Positions 33,543 through 42,147 of a DNA stretch of 45,718 nucleotides are shown here, one piece after another (position 1 is the first letter of the stretch; each line of letters opens with the position of its first letter). Under the pieces are notes generated by a model. It searched no databases and was not told the DNA's origin. It saw nothing but the letters and a program-made list of their open reading frames with translations. Location: assembly GCF_001189845.1 (NCBI RefSeq), contig NZ_LFLZ01000070.1:1-45718 (forward strand), written 5' to 3'. Both the position numbers and the translations under genes were made by a program. This DNA is from Bradyrhizobium tropiciagri. GTDB taxonomy: Bacteria; Pseudomonadota; Alphaproteobacteria; Rhizobiales; Xanthobacteraceae.

Positions 33543-33560
33543 ATTAAGTCTAGACTTAAT
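33543..33560. promoter_or_regulatory. perfect 18-bp palindrome over the LysR start
   Basis: ATTAAGTCTAGACTTAAT is a perfect palindrome that ends inside the LysR start codon (ATG 33559-33561). It is the most AT-rich spot in the 71-base intergenic region shared with the divergent DSD1-type gene. A protein bound here would block the LysR ribosome site and promoter, so negative autoregulation is a reasonable reading. Confidence 0.5.
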
Positions 33561-34518
33561 GATTTCGACCGACGACATCCGCTTCTTCATGGCCATCGCA
33601 GCGGCCCGGTCGCTCGCGGCCGCCGCGCGGGCGCTCGACGTGACGCCATCGGCGGTCTCGCAGCGGCTGCAGAGCCTCGAGCAGCGGCTCGGCGTTCAGC
33701 TGGTCAGCCGTTCGGCCCGGCGGCTGACGCTGACCGATGAGGGCGAACTGCTGGTGCTGCGCGGCGGCACGCTGCTCGACGAGGCGACAGAGCTGACCGA
33801 AGCGCTGCAAGCGCGTCGCGGCACCATCGCAGGCCATCTGAAGATCCTTGCGCCGCTCGGCTTCGGACGCCGCTACATCGCCCCGGTCGTTGCCGCCTTC
33901 CGATCACGTCATCCCGAGGTGTCGATCGAGCTCGAACTGTCCGATCGGCCGGGGCGTGCCGCGGTGAGTGCGTGGGACGTCATGATCCACATCGGTGCGT
34001 TGAAGGATTCCACGCTTCGCCTGCAGCGTCTTGCGCCGAACGAACGTTTTCTCTGCGCCTCGCCAGCCTATCTGAAGCGCTGGGGAACGCCGGCGCGTCC
34101 GCAGGATCTGCGCTTGCATCAGTGCATTGCGCTGCGCGAGAACGAGGAAGACGTGACGCTGTGGCGGTTCTCCCGCAAGCGTGCCGCCTCGGAGCCTGAC
34201 GTCATCAGGATCGAGCCGATGCTGTCGAGCAATGACGGCGAGGTCGTAAAGGCCTGGGCGCTGGCGGATCACGGCCTGATCGTCAGGTCGGAGTGGGATG
34301 TCGCCGAGGATCTCGCCGCTGGCCGGCTGGTCCGTGTGCTGCCGAACCATCGCCTGCCGCCGGCTGACATCGTTGCGCTGCTCAATCCGGGCCGCAGTGG
34401 GCGGCAGGCGCACGCAGGCCTTCGTCGAGCACCTGCGCGCCGCGCTTGCGCCGCCGCCGTGGCGCGGCAGGCCGCATTGACCAAAGCGCGATCGCTTACG
34501 CGGCGCCGGCCCGCTTGA
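33559..34518 (+). CDS. LysR-family regulator with altered C-terminus
   Basis: A LysR-type regulator starting MISTDDIRFFMAIAAARSLA. The helix-turn-helix continues AARALDVTPSAVSQRLQSLE. The effector domain follows from about residue 90 (LKILAPLGFGRRYIAPVVAA). The frame as read runs to 34518, but the last part is low-complexity Arg/Ala. In another frame RTQAFVEHLRAAL then PPPWRGRPH ends at TGA 34478-34480, which is the usual LysR ending and would give 307 residues. A two-base loss in a GCGC run near 34410 explains this. It is divergent from the DSD1-type operon, its likely target, and its 3' end meets the acetoacetyl-CoA synthetase gene. Confidence 0.85.
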   Translation: MISTDDIRFFMAIAAARSLAAAARALDVTPSAVSQRLQSLEQRLGVQLVSRSARRLTLTDEGELLVLRGGTLLDEATELTEALQARRGTIAGHLKILAPLGFGRRYIAPVVAAFRSRHPEVSIELELSDRPGRAAVSAWDVMIHIGALKDSTLRLQRLAPNERFLCASPAYLKRWGTPARPQDLRLHQCIALRENEEDVTLWRFSRKRAASEPDVIRIEPMLSSNDGEVVKAWALADHGLIVRSEWDVAEDLAAGRLVRVLPNHRLPPADIVALLNPGRSGRQAHAGLRRAPARRACAAAVARQAALTKARSLTRRRPA

Positions 34519-36540
34519 GCAAATAGTTTTTGGCAAAGTCGAGATACCAGTCGAGGCAGCGGGATTGGCCATCGCATCGCGGTTGATGACCTTTTCGACG
34601 GGGTGGCCGAGCAGCAGCTTCTTGACCGGCAACTCCTGCTTCTTGCCGGACAGCGTGCGTGGAATCTCCGCCACCACGAAGATGTCGTTGGGCAGGAAGC
34701 GGCGCGACAGCCCGGCCTCGACCGCCTGGTTGATCTTCGCCTTCATCGCCGCATCGAGGGCGACGCCTTCGCGCAGCACCACGAACAGCGGCATGTAGCT
34801 GTCGCGGCCGAGATATTCGAGGTCGACGACCATCGAATCCAGCACCTCCGGCAGCGCCTCGATCGCCGAGTAGAGCTCGCTGGTGCCCATCCGCAAGCCG
34901 TGGCGGTTGATGGTGGCGTCGCTGCGGCCGTAGATCACGCAGGAGCCGTCGGGGTTGATCTTGAGCCAGTCGCCGTGCCGCCATACCGGGCCGCGGCCGC
35001 TGCCGTCGAAATTGTCGGGATAGGTTTCGAAATAGCTCGACAGATAGCGCGCATTGCCGGGATCGTTCCAGAAGCGCAGCGGCATCGAGGGCAGCGGCTC
35101 GGTGCAGACGAGCTCGCCGACCTCATCGATCACGGCGCGGCCTTGCTCGTCGAAGGCTTCCACCGCGCAGCCCAGCAAGCGGCATTGCATGATGCCCGGC
35201 GTCTGCGGCAATTCGCGATTGCCGCCGATGAAGGCGCCGGCGAAATCGGTGCCGCCGGAAATATTGGCCCACCACATGTCGGCCTGCGCGGCATTGCCGT
35301 TGCGCTTCGACAGCGCGGCGAAGCGCTCGTTGAACCAGGCTTGCGTATCGGCTGAGAGCGGTGAGCCGGTCGAGCCGAGCGCGCGCAGGCTTGAGAGGTC
35401 ACCGACGGCGGCGAGATCGATCTCCGCCTTGGTGCAATTGGCGAAGAACGCCGCGCCCGCGCCGAAGAAGGTCGCCCTGGCGTCGGCGACGAAGCGCCAC
35501 AGCGTGGTCCAGTCCGGCTTGTCCTTGGTGCCGCCGGGGCTGCCGTCGAAGATGCAGCAGGTGGTGCCGTTGAGCAGGCCGTTGGCCTGGCAATTCCACA
35601 TGATCCAGCCGGTCGAAGAGTACCAGTGGAAGCGTTCGCCGAACGAGTTCGGGTGGTAGCTGCAACCGAGGTCGTTGTGCAGCGTCGAGAGCGGCAGCGC
35701 CACCACGATGATGCCGCCGTGACTGTGCAGGATCGGTTTCGGCAATCCCGTGGTGCCCGAGGAATAGACGATCCAAAGCGGATGATCGAACGGCAGCCAT
35801 TCCGGCTCGAAGGCGTCGATGTCAGCGCCCTGGCCTGCGAGGATCGATGACAGCCGTGTCGCTGGTGGCGCCACGTCGCTGTGCAGGATGACATGCTCGA
35901 CCGTCGGCAGTGCGCGCCGCAGCTCCTCGATCACGCCTTGCCGGTCATGGCGTTTGCCGGCATAGGTGACGGCGTCGCAGGCGATCAGCACCTTCGGCTC
36001 GATCTGCTTGAAGCGGTCGATCACCGCGGGCGCCGCCATGTCGGGCGCGCAGACGCTCCAGACCGCACCGAGGCTCGCGGTCGCAAGAAACGCGATGATG
36101 GTCTCCGGGATGTTCGGCAAGTATGCCGCGACGCGATCGCCGGCGCGCACGCCCTTGGCCTTCAGATGCAGCGCCAGCGCCGCCGATTGGCGCTGCAGCT
36201 CGGGCCAGCTCGTCTCCGAGAGCTTGCCGTCTTCGCCGCTCGCAATCAGGGCCGGCAGGCCGGCGGCATGCGCCGGCGCGACATGGCGGAACACCTGGCG
36301 CGCATAGTTCACCGAGGCGCCGGGAAACCACACCGCGCCCGGCATCTTGCGTTCGGCCAGCACCGCGGTATGCGGCGTCGGCGAGCGCAGGTCGAAATAA
36401 TCCCAGACGCTCTGCCAGAAGCCATCGATATCGGTGACCGACCAGCGCCGCATCGCCTCGAAATCCGCAAACGCAAGGCCGCGGGTCTCCTTCAGCCAGT
36501 CGCGGTAAAGGGCCATTTGCGGGACGTAAGGTGCGGTCAT
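34496..36540 (-). CDS. acetoacetyl-CoA synthetase (C-terminal frameshift)
   Basis: An AMP-forming ligase, about 681 residues when repaired, that activates acetoacetate to acetoacetyl-CoA and links ketone bodies or polyhydroxybutyrate breakdown to central metabolism. The start MTAPYVPQMALYRDWLKETR is typical. The AMP-binding motif is WIVYSSGTTGLPKPI, the A8 hinge IYGRSDATINRHGLRMGTSE, and the catalytic Lys region LSGKKQELPVKKLLLG. One base is missing near 34559: EKVINRDAMANP reads in the main frame and CLDWYLDFAKNYLLKRAGAA in the next, ending at TAA 34496-34498. As read the frame instead runs on across the LysR gene. Divergent from the GH3 gene. Confidence 0.88.
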
Positions 36541-36726
36541 GAGCGGTTTCCGGAGTTTCTTGTGTGTGGCAGACGCCAGTGAGGCGTGCCGGCGTGTCTT
36601 AACATAGGGATGCGATCACGGGGAACGCGGTCGCGCCGCGGCTTGCGTCATATTCTTACCGCCGCGGCCGCGTGCTATTCCCTTGGGTACGCGCTGATTC
36701 CATGCGTATCCGACAAGTGAGCGGCC

Positions 36727-37728
36727 ATGTCCGTCGGCGAACTCTTCATCCTTGGCTTCTACGGCAAGGTCGTTCCGCGCTGGCTGACGGAGTTTGCCGC
36801 GCAATTCGGGCTCGGCGGGGTGATCCTGTTCGATTACTCGTGCCAGACCCGGCAATACGACAACAACGTCGCTTCGCCCGCGCAGGTGCAGTCGCTCTGC
36901 GCCGAGATCGCGGCGCTGCCGTCAGGGCCGCTGGTCTTCATCGACCAGGAGGGCGGTCTGGTGCGCCGGCTCAAGGATGGCCTCGGCTTCCAGCCGCTGC
37001 CGAGTGCGAAGGATTTCAATCTGCTCGCGCCGACGGAGAAGCAGGCGATCCTTGGCGCAAGCTATGACGAACTGTGGCGGCTCGGCATCCGCTACAATTT
37101 CGCGCCGGTCATCGACGTCGACTATAATTCCGACAACCCCAATATCGGCAGGATCAAGCGGTCCTATTCGTCCGATCTCGGCGAGGTCGAGGCCAATGCG
37201 CGGCTGGTCGACGCCGCGGCGCGGCAGGCCGGAGTTGGTCTTTGCCTGAAGCATTATCCGGGCATCGGCGGTGCGTTCGTCGATTCGCATCTGGAGTTCA
37301 TGGACATTTCCGATGCGCTGCGGCCGGAGCAGGAAGAGCTGTTCTACGCGTTGGCCCCGGATATTTTCGGCGAGGCGGTGCTGGTCAGTCACGCCATTGT
37401 CCGCCAGTGGGACCCGCATCATCCGATGACCCTGTCACCGGCCGGGATCGGCCGGCTGCGCCGCCGTCTGCCCGAGACGCTCTTGATCACCGACGATATG
37501 CAGATGCAGGGGCTGCAGAAGGCGCTCGGCACCAGCGCGGCCAGCCTGCAGGCGATCGCCGCCGGCATGGACATGATCTGCATCGGCAACAATCTGTTCG
37601 ACCAGGAGCAGGCGATGGCCGGCATTGCCGCGGCGGTCGCGGGTGCGGTGCAGGACGGAACGCTGGATCAGGCCGCGGTGCGACGATCGATTGCGCGCGT
37701 GCAAAAGCGCAAGGCGCTGCTCGCCTGA
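36727..37728 (+). CDS. glycoside hydrolase family 3 protein, NagZ-like
   Basis: A 333-residue GH3 enzyme, the size of single-domain NagZ beta-N-acetylglucosaminidases. The motif FIDQEGGLVRRL is at 71-82, the substrate-binding KHYPGIG at 175-181, the Asp-His acid/base loop as DSH (186-188), and the nucleophile Asp256 in LLITDDMQMQG. NagZ acts on cell-wall muropeptides in the cytosol; no signal peptide is seen here, in line with that. Compared with canonical NagZ (KHFPGHGDT) the loop has GIGGA, so specificity may differ. A second NagZ copy elsewhere cannot be excluded. Confidence 0.85.
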   Translation: MSVGELFILGFYGKVVPRWLTEFAAQFGLGGVILFDYSCQTRQYDNNVASPAQVQSLCAEIAALPSGPLVFIDQEGGLVRRLKDGLGFQPLPSAKDFNLLAPTEKQAILGASYDELWRLGIRYNFAPVIDVDYNSDNPNIGRIKRSYSSDLGEVEANARLVDAAARQAGVGLCLKHYPGIGGAFVDSHLEFMDISDALRPEQEELFYALAPDIFGEAVLVSHAIVRQWDPHHPMTLSPAGIGRLRRRLPETLLITDDMQMQGLQKALGTSAASLQAIAAGMDMICIGNNLFDQEQAMAGIAAAVAGAVQDGTLDQAAVRRSIARVQKRKALLA

Positions 37729-37823
37729 TGGCGTTGAACCAATTTTCGCGCGGTGCGACCACAAGAGACGGAACCAATTTCATTACCGCGATTTAACAAA
37801 GGCGCTCATCGGGGCTAACAACC

Positions 37824-38006
37824 ATGAAGATGCTCAGGCGTCTCTTCCGATTGACCTGGCTACGCCGCGTCGCACGCAGTTCAGCCGATTTTCCACCTGC
37901 CTCCATCGATCCCGACGAATTCAGCCGCCTGCTTTGCAGCGGGCGCCGCCAGGATCTGCGGATATTGGCAAAGCGGCTGAGCGAGCGCCCGCGCGCTCAC
38001 GCATAG
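37824..38006 (+). CDS. hypothetical 60-aa basic protein
   Basis: A short frame MKMLRRLFRLTWLRRVARSS with acidic/Ser stretches and the ending LRILAKRLSERPRAHA. It is strongly basic at both ends, with a possible amphipathic helix at residues 2-18, and no signal cleavage site. GGGG lies about 12 bases before the ATG, a mediocre ribosome site. The third-position pattern is compatible with coding, but I recognise no family. Confidence 0.4.
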   Translation: MKMLRRLFRLTWLRRVARSSADFPPASIDPDEFSRLLCSGRRQDLRILAKRLSERPRAHA

Positions 38007-38104
38007 GCAGCGCATTGGATCAGAGGTGAGCCGGTTCTGACTGAACCAGAACCGATAAGTCCGGCGCGCGGCCGCGACTTCAACTCCGATCTCGGCGCGA
38101 TGCG

Positions 38105-38536
38105 CTACTGCTTCGCTTTTTCGTGCTTGCCGATCCCGACCGCCTTGTAGTCGTAGGTCGGATAGAACTCGGTGCGATAGGCGCCCCAGGCACTGCTCTC
38201 GATGACGCGGTTGACCTCGCGCAGCCGTGACGCCGGCAGCCGCAGGGTCACCACCTGGCCGGCGCCCATCATCACGTACCAGCTGACCACTTCGACACCT
38301 TCGGGCGGAAACGCCTTGTAGAAGCCCTGCCGCTCGAGTTGCGCATTGAGTTCGCTGAGCGGGCGCGACTGATCATGCTTGAAGAAGATCGTGATCATGA
38401 TCGTGTTGTCCTGGGCCGGCGCTGCGTCACCGGTCGGCGTGGTCTGGGCCCGCGCACCGGCGCTGACCAGCAGTGCCGAGGCGAGCGCCGCGATCATCAT
38501 CCAGGATCCATTTCGCCCGCTCCGCCCTCGCTGCAT
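38105..38536 (-). CDS. exported protein of unknown function
   Basis: A 143-residue protein with a signal peptide (MMIAALASALLVSAGARAQ within the first 31 residues) and a mature domain of about 110 residues. That domain reads NTIMITIFFKHDQSRPLSEL, then GVEVVSWYVMMGAGQVVTLRL and FYPTYDYKAVG. The alternation suggests an alpha/beta ferredoxin-like fold of the kind in small stress-response proteins. I recognise it only as a conserved-looking rhizobial periplasmic protein. It stands alone, convergent to the small gene before it. Confidence 0.65.
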   Translation of the reverse strand: MQRGRSGRNGSWMMIAALASALLVSAGARAQTTPTGDAAPAQDNTIMITIFFKHDQSRPLSELNAQLERQGFYKAFPPEGVEVVSWYVMMGAGQVVTLRLPASRLREVNRVIESSAWGAYRTEFYPTYDYKAVGIGKHEKAKQ

Positions 38537-38867
38537 TGTCGCACCCTTTTTGTTGGTCGAGAGTTGTTGGCCGAGAGGCGGCGATCATCGCGGCGCGTGC
38601 CGGGGCTGTAAATTGACATTCGCCTGACCCCGCGTCCGCCGGTTCAATGTGAACCGCCTCATACGAACGTGGCCCAACGTGCGGTAAGCCGATGCGATCC
38701 CGTGTTTAGAGGGATGATCGATGTCGACCCGGCGAATGGCGTATTGGTGGTTCAGGTTCGTTCTTTCGGGGCGGTTCCTGCAGAAATTCCTCCGGCTCCG
38801 GCGCCCGTGATGTCGAAGGCGCGGCGCGCAATCCGGCTATCTCTGACGTGACAGCAGGTGTGGGATG

Positions 38868-38945
38868 CGTCCCGCGAAAAGCCGGGACGGTAAGAATTCA
38901 CCTGTGGGGCCATCGGGACGAAGCAACCCGTCGTCCCGTAAGAAT
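38868..38945 (+). promoter_or_regulatory. tandem competing hairpins with GTAAGAAT repeats
   Basis: Hairpin 1 is CGTCCCG (38868-38874) with CGGGACG (38883-38889). Hairpin 2 is CGGGACGA (38914-38921) with TCGTCCCG (38931-38938). Each is followed at once by GTAAGAAT (38890-38897 and 38938-38945). Because all four arms share the CGGGACG core, arm 1 could pair with arm 3 and arm 2 with arm 4, giving mutually exclusive folds. It lies about 160 bases before the LuxR-type gene at 39104, in a 567-base gap (38537-39103) where I see no gene. It could be a leader switch, a small RNA, or a protein-binding array. Confidence 0.4.
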
Positions 38946-39103
38946 ACTGTAATTCGACTCAAATATGCGAGATTCGTTGCCAAATCAGCGGTAATCTGCG
39001 CCTGCTTGGCAGGCTGGGGCCCGAGGTCACAGTTGCGTCACCCGTAGTTTTACGGAGTCCCGTGTTAACGCGGCCACAAGTTCACCTTCGGTAAACCATA
39101 CTT

Positions 39104-39712
39104 ATGACGCAACATGACAATCGAGCCGAGGCGCGCCTTCCGGCATGGATGGGCGGAACCGCGGCGCTCGAGGGGCCGCAGGCTGAGGTTCATGGGGCCA
39201 CCGCGCCGCGACCGCAGGTCACCACCGACGCCGGTGCGGCCATCGTCCGGCAGTTCAACGGGCCGGTGACGGCGCTGCTGCTCTATATGAACGAGCTCAA
39301 ACAGCACAGTCAGCAGTTCGCGCACGCGCCCGGCAACGGCGTCTATCTGCGGCAGGTGATCGAGAACGCGCTCGAACAGACCGAGCGGGTGTCCGCGATG
39401 CTGAAGCAGATTTCGGATCTCTACCCGAATGCTGTTCCGGCTGCCGACCTCAGGCCGCAGGGTGACGACAAGCCGGCTGGCGTCCGGTCACCCGATGTCA
39501 TGTTCGCGCCGGAGGCTGGCCGCAAGCCGCTGACCAAGCGCGAGCGCGAAGTGCTCAGCCTGATCAGCGACGGCTATTCCAACAAGCAGGGCGCGCTGCG
39601 GATGAACATCAGCCCGCGCACCTTCGAGAGCCATCGTGCCGAGGCGATGCGCAAGCTCGGCGCGCGCAACACCGCGGATCTGGTCCGCAAGGCCCTGCTG
39701 CACTCCGCCTGA
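39104..39712 (+). CDS. LuxR-type HTH regulator
   Basis: A 202-residue protein. The C-terminal LuxR/GerE domain (about 140-200) reads LTKREREVLSLISDGYSNKQ then GALRMNISPRTFESHRAEAM and ends ARNTADLVRKALLHSA. The N-terminal part has a helical segment, VRQFNGPVTALLLYMNELKQ, with an ENALEQTERVSAMLKQI region that resembles a histidine-kinase dimerisation helix without a kinase, not an autoinducer domain or receiver. There is no phosphoacceptor aspartate. How its activity is set is unknown. It precedes two Crp/Fnr genes and the flagellin in this window. Confidence 0.85.
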   Translation: MTQHDNRAEARLPAWMGGTAALEGPQAEVHGATAPRPQVTTDAGAAIVRQFNGPVTALLLYMNELKQHSQQFAHAPGNGVYLRQVIENALEQTERVSAMLKQISDLYPNAVPAADLRPQGDDKPAGVRSPDVMFAPEAGRKPLTKREREVLSLISDGYSNKQGALRMNISPRTFESHRAEAMRKLGARNTADLVRKALLHSA

Positions 39713-39726
39713 GCGGCGACCGGTTG

Positions 39727-39975
39727 TCAGAAATCGTCTTCTGCGGCGAAGTACAGCCGCGGCGCGAGCCGCGCGGCGGGAGCAGCCGTCTTCGGTTCGT
39801 CCGGAACGATCGTGACCACCCATGCCGCCGTTGCGCCGGACCTGCTTTCGACGATCGCACGCACCCGTCCCGTGACCGTCGCGCCGGCGGATCTGACGGT
39901 GGCGGGCCGGCCGTTGAACTGGGCCATGCGGAAGCGCCGGGCTTCCTTCCGGTCGGTCGTCTCGTACGTGAACAT
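39727..39975 (-). CDS. hypothetical 82-aa protein
   Basis: A small protein MFTYETTDRKEARRFRMAQF, then NGRPATVRSAGATVTGRVRA, with the C-terminus RLYFAAEDDF. The beta-rich middle with alternating Val/Gly could be a small barrel. GGGGGAG sits just before the ATG. I do not recognise a named family. It is convergent with the LuxR-type gene, whose stop is 14 bases away. Confidence 0.55.
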   Translation of the reverse strand: MFTYETTDRKEARRFRMAQFNGRPATVRSAGATVTGRVRAIVESRSGATAAWVVTIVPDEPKTAAPAARLAPRLYFAAEDDF

Positions 39976-40108
39976 CGGCTCCCCCGTGCGTCCACGCGAC
40001 TTTGCGGAAGCAGCGTTATCCGACGGTGAAAATCCTACGCCGTAGAAGTACGGCTTGCGCGACGGCCAGAACGTTTTTCGCGAAACGGGGACCGTTTGAA
40101 TCCAAACG

Positions 40109-40828
40109 CTAGCCGCTGGTTTCCTTGCAACTCAGCAGCCCCGCATACTGCGCCTTGACCGCGGCGTAGCACTCACAGGCGGTCCTGATCAGTCCGTCCG
40201 CGTTGGTGATCTCGATGTGGCCGCGGCTGTAGTGAATGAAATTCGCCTGTTGCAGGGTATGCGCGACCAGCGACACGCTGTTGCGGCGCGCGCCGATCAT
40301 CTGCGCCATCGCCTCCTGCGTCAGGACGATCTTGTTGCTGCCGGAGAGGTCGCGCGTGTGCAGCAGGCATCGCGCCAGCCGCGACTCCACGGTATGCGCG
40401 GCGTTGCAGCCCGCCGTCTGCTGGATCTGGGCGTAGACGGCGAGCCCATGCCGGAGCAGCATGGTGCGAAGCGTCGGGCTCTGGCAGGCAGCCGCGCGCA
40501 ACGGCTCGAGCTCGACCGTCGAGGCGAGGCCGGGCACCAGCACCGTGGCGTTGTTCAAGACCCGCCCCTCGACCAGCGGGGCGAATGCGCCAAAGATGCT
40601 GTCGCGGCCGACCATGGCGACCTGGACGCGCTCGCCCCTCGCCAGCTTGACCACCAGCGAGATCACGCCCTTGTGCGGCATGTAGGTCCGCTTGAGCATC
40701 TCGTCGGTCTCGATCAGGACCGAATCGGCAGCGAGGTCGACCGTCCGCAGGTGCGGCCGGATCAGCTCAAAATCGCTCGCAGAGAGCGACGACAAAAAAC
40801 CGTTGGGTGATCGCGGAACCGTATCCAA
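40109..40828 (-). CDS. Crp/Fnr-family regulator (first of a pair)
   Basis: A 239-residue regulator. The N-terminal cyclic-nucleotide-binding-like beta-roll (about 20-140) contains YMPHKGVISLVVKLARGERV and VGRDSIFGAFAPL. The C-terminal Crp-type helix-turn-helix reads VLTQEAMAQMIGARRNSVSL then VAHTLQQANFIHYSRGHIEI. It has no N-terminal cysteine cluster for an iron-sulfur centre and lacks the RxS cAMP pocket, so ligand use is uncertain. The start appears to be TTG at 40828, five bases after AGGAGG, an uncommon start with a very strong site. It is paralogous to the next gene upstream. TTCC/GGAA dyads lie in its leader. Confidence 0.88.
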   Translation of the reverse strand: MDTVPRSPNGFLSSLSASDFELIRPHLRTVDLAADSVLIETDEMLKRTYMPHKGVISLVVKLARGERVQVAMVGRDSIFGAFAPLVEGRVLNNATVLVPGLASTVELEPLRAAACQSPTLRTMLLRHGLAVYAQIQQTAGCNAAHTVESRLARCLLHTRDLSGSNKIVLTQEAMAQMIGARRNSVSLVAHTLQQANFIHYSRGHIEITNADGLIRTACECYAAVKAQYAGLLSCKETSG

Positions 40829-40922
40829 AGCAACCTCCTGCCTCCCGGCAAAGCTTGTCTCTGGTCACCAGGGCTGACGCGTGCAGCCAGACGTGCTCGC
40901 AACTTATTCTGGCACGTCTGGG

Positions 40923-40956
40923 TTCCAATGGAAACACATCCCGGTTCCATTAGGAA
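40923..40956. promoter_or_regulatory. pair of TTCC/GGAA dyads upstream of a Crp/Fnr gene
   Basis: TTCCAATGGAA (40923-40933) and TTCCATTAGGAA (40945-40956) are similar near-palindromes whose centres are about 22 bases apart, two helical turns. They lie about 100 bases before the TTG start of the first Crp/Fnr gene. Such an arrangement suits cooperative binding of two dimers. The binding protein is unknown. Confidence 0.4.
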
Positions 40957-41009
40957 TACGCTGATCGCCGCGGCCTCACATTATCCGCGGCGACATGAGG
41001 TCGGTGCGA

Positions 41010-41720
41010 TCAATCTTCGGGCCCGATCAATTGTTCGGCGTGCGCCTTGACCGTCGCATAACATTCGCACGCCGCCTTCCGCAGGCCGTCGATATCGGTG
41101 ATTTCGATATGGCCGCGGCTGTAACGCAGGATGCCGGCCTGCTGAAATCCGTGCGCGACGATCGAAACCGCATTGCGCCGCACGCCGATCATCTGCGCCA
41201 GCATCTCCTGGGTCAGCGGCAAGGCTTCGCTGCCGCACAGGTCGCGTGCGCGCAGCAGCCAGCGCGACAGCCGCGCCTCCACCGGATGCGAGACATTGCA
41301 GGCGACGGATTGTTGCGTCTGCGCCATCAGCGCCTGCTCATAGAGCGCAACCAGCGTCCGGAACTCGGCGCTGCGATCGGCGGCCTCGCGGAAATCCTCG
41401 GCCCGCACCACCGACGCCGTGCCCGGCACCACGACAATCGCGTCGGCGAGCAGCGGCCGCTCATGCAGGGCGGCGGACGCGCCGACCGCGCCATCGCGAC
41501 CAATGGTTGCAATCTCGACGGATTGCCCGTCGGACAGATTGATCATCATCGAGACCACGCCGCCGTGCGGGAAGTAAACCCGCTGCACCGGCGCGCCGGC
41601 ATCGGCGAGCGCCGTTTCCTTGGTCAGGTCGGCGGTTTCCAGAAGAGGATGAAGTTGCGCGTATTCCGCTGGGGGAAGTGCTTGCAACAGACGATTGGGC
41701 GGGCGCGTTACCGCGGACAT
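41010..41720 (-). CDS. Crp/Fnr-family regulator (second of a pair)
   Basis: A 236-residue paralogue of the neighbouring regulator. The beta-roll has VYFPHGGVVSMMINLSDGQS and TIGRDGAVGASAALHERPLL. The DNA-binding domain has LTQEMLAQMIGVRRNAVSIV and the shared ending YSRGHIEITDIDGLRKAACE. ATG 41720 (MSAVTRPP) lies six bases after AGGAG and is preferred to ATG 41747. Both paralogues share MIGxRRNxVSxVAH in the recognition helix, so they may read the same DNA sequence. The beta-rolls differ more, so inputs may differ. Upstream is a 545-base gap before the divergent flagellin gene. Confidence 0.88.
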   Translation of the reverse strand: MSAVTRPPNRLLQALPPAEYAQLHPLLETADLTKETALADAGAPVQRVYFPHGGVVSMMINLSDGQSVEIATIGRDGAVGASAALHERPLLADAIVVVPGTASVVRAEDFREAADRSAEFRTLVALYEQALMAQTQQSVACNVSHPVEARLSRWLLRARDLCGSEALPLTQEMLAQMIGVRRNAVSIVAHGFQQAGILRYSRGHIEITDIDGLRKAACECYATVKAHAEQLIGPED

Positions 41721-41847
41721 TGGAGCTCCTGCCGAGGGCGGGAGCACTACGGTCTCGCATCACCTACTCTTGGCGTGTGGAGTGCGACCATAGCTTGCCT
41801 GTCCAATAGCACAAGGGTTGTAGTGCGAACCCTATACCCTCTAGGGG

Positions 41848-41875
41848 GCAGACGGTGGACATTGCATCCGTCTGC
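41848..41875. promoter_or_regulatory. 8-bp stem hairpin in the flagellin/Crp gap
   Basis: GCAGACGG (41848-41855) pairs perfectly with CCGTCTGC (41868-41875) across 12 bases. No T-run follows on either strand, so it is not a terminator. It sits about 130 bases from the start of the second Crp/Fnr gene, inside 41721-42265, where no gene can be supported. Confidence 0.3.
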
Positions 41876-42147
41876 GCGGCGATTCGAACGACGCGCATCC
41901 GGCAGAGAGGTTGCGGCATTGTCTCGCATTTATTGATTTGCATTAACTCTAATACGCGCCCGAGCGTGCGTCGTCATGATCGCCGTCCCGCCTTTTCGAA
42001 GTGCCCGGCCGGCGCCGCCGGCATGCTGCAAGTCCCGCAAAGGCGAGGACAAATTCGCCGCCACGAGATTGATCCGGTGGCGACCAGGTCCCGCTCAACC
42101 CTGCGCCGGCGCCGGCGGCCGTAGAATTACCGGCAAAGCCGTTCTGG

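Noticed and set aside
38669..38851. A 60-residue plus-strand frame before the tandem hairpins
   Set aside because: No ribosome site and no recognisable features; kept as non-coding.
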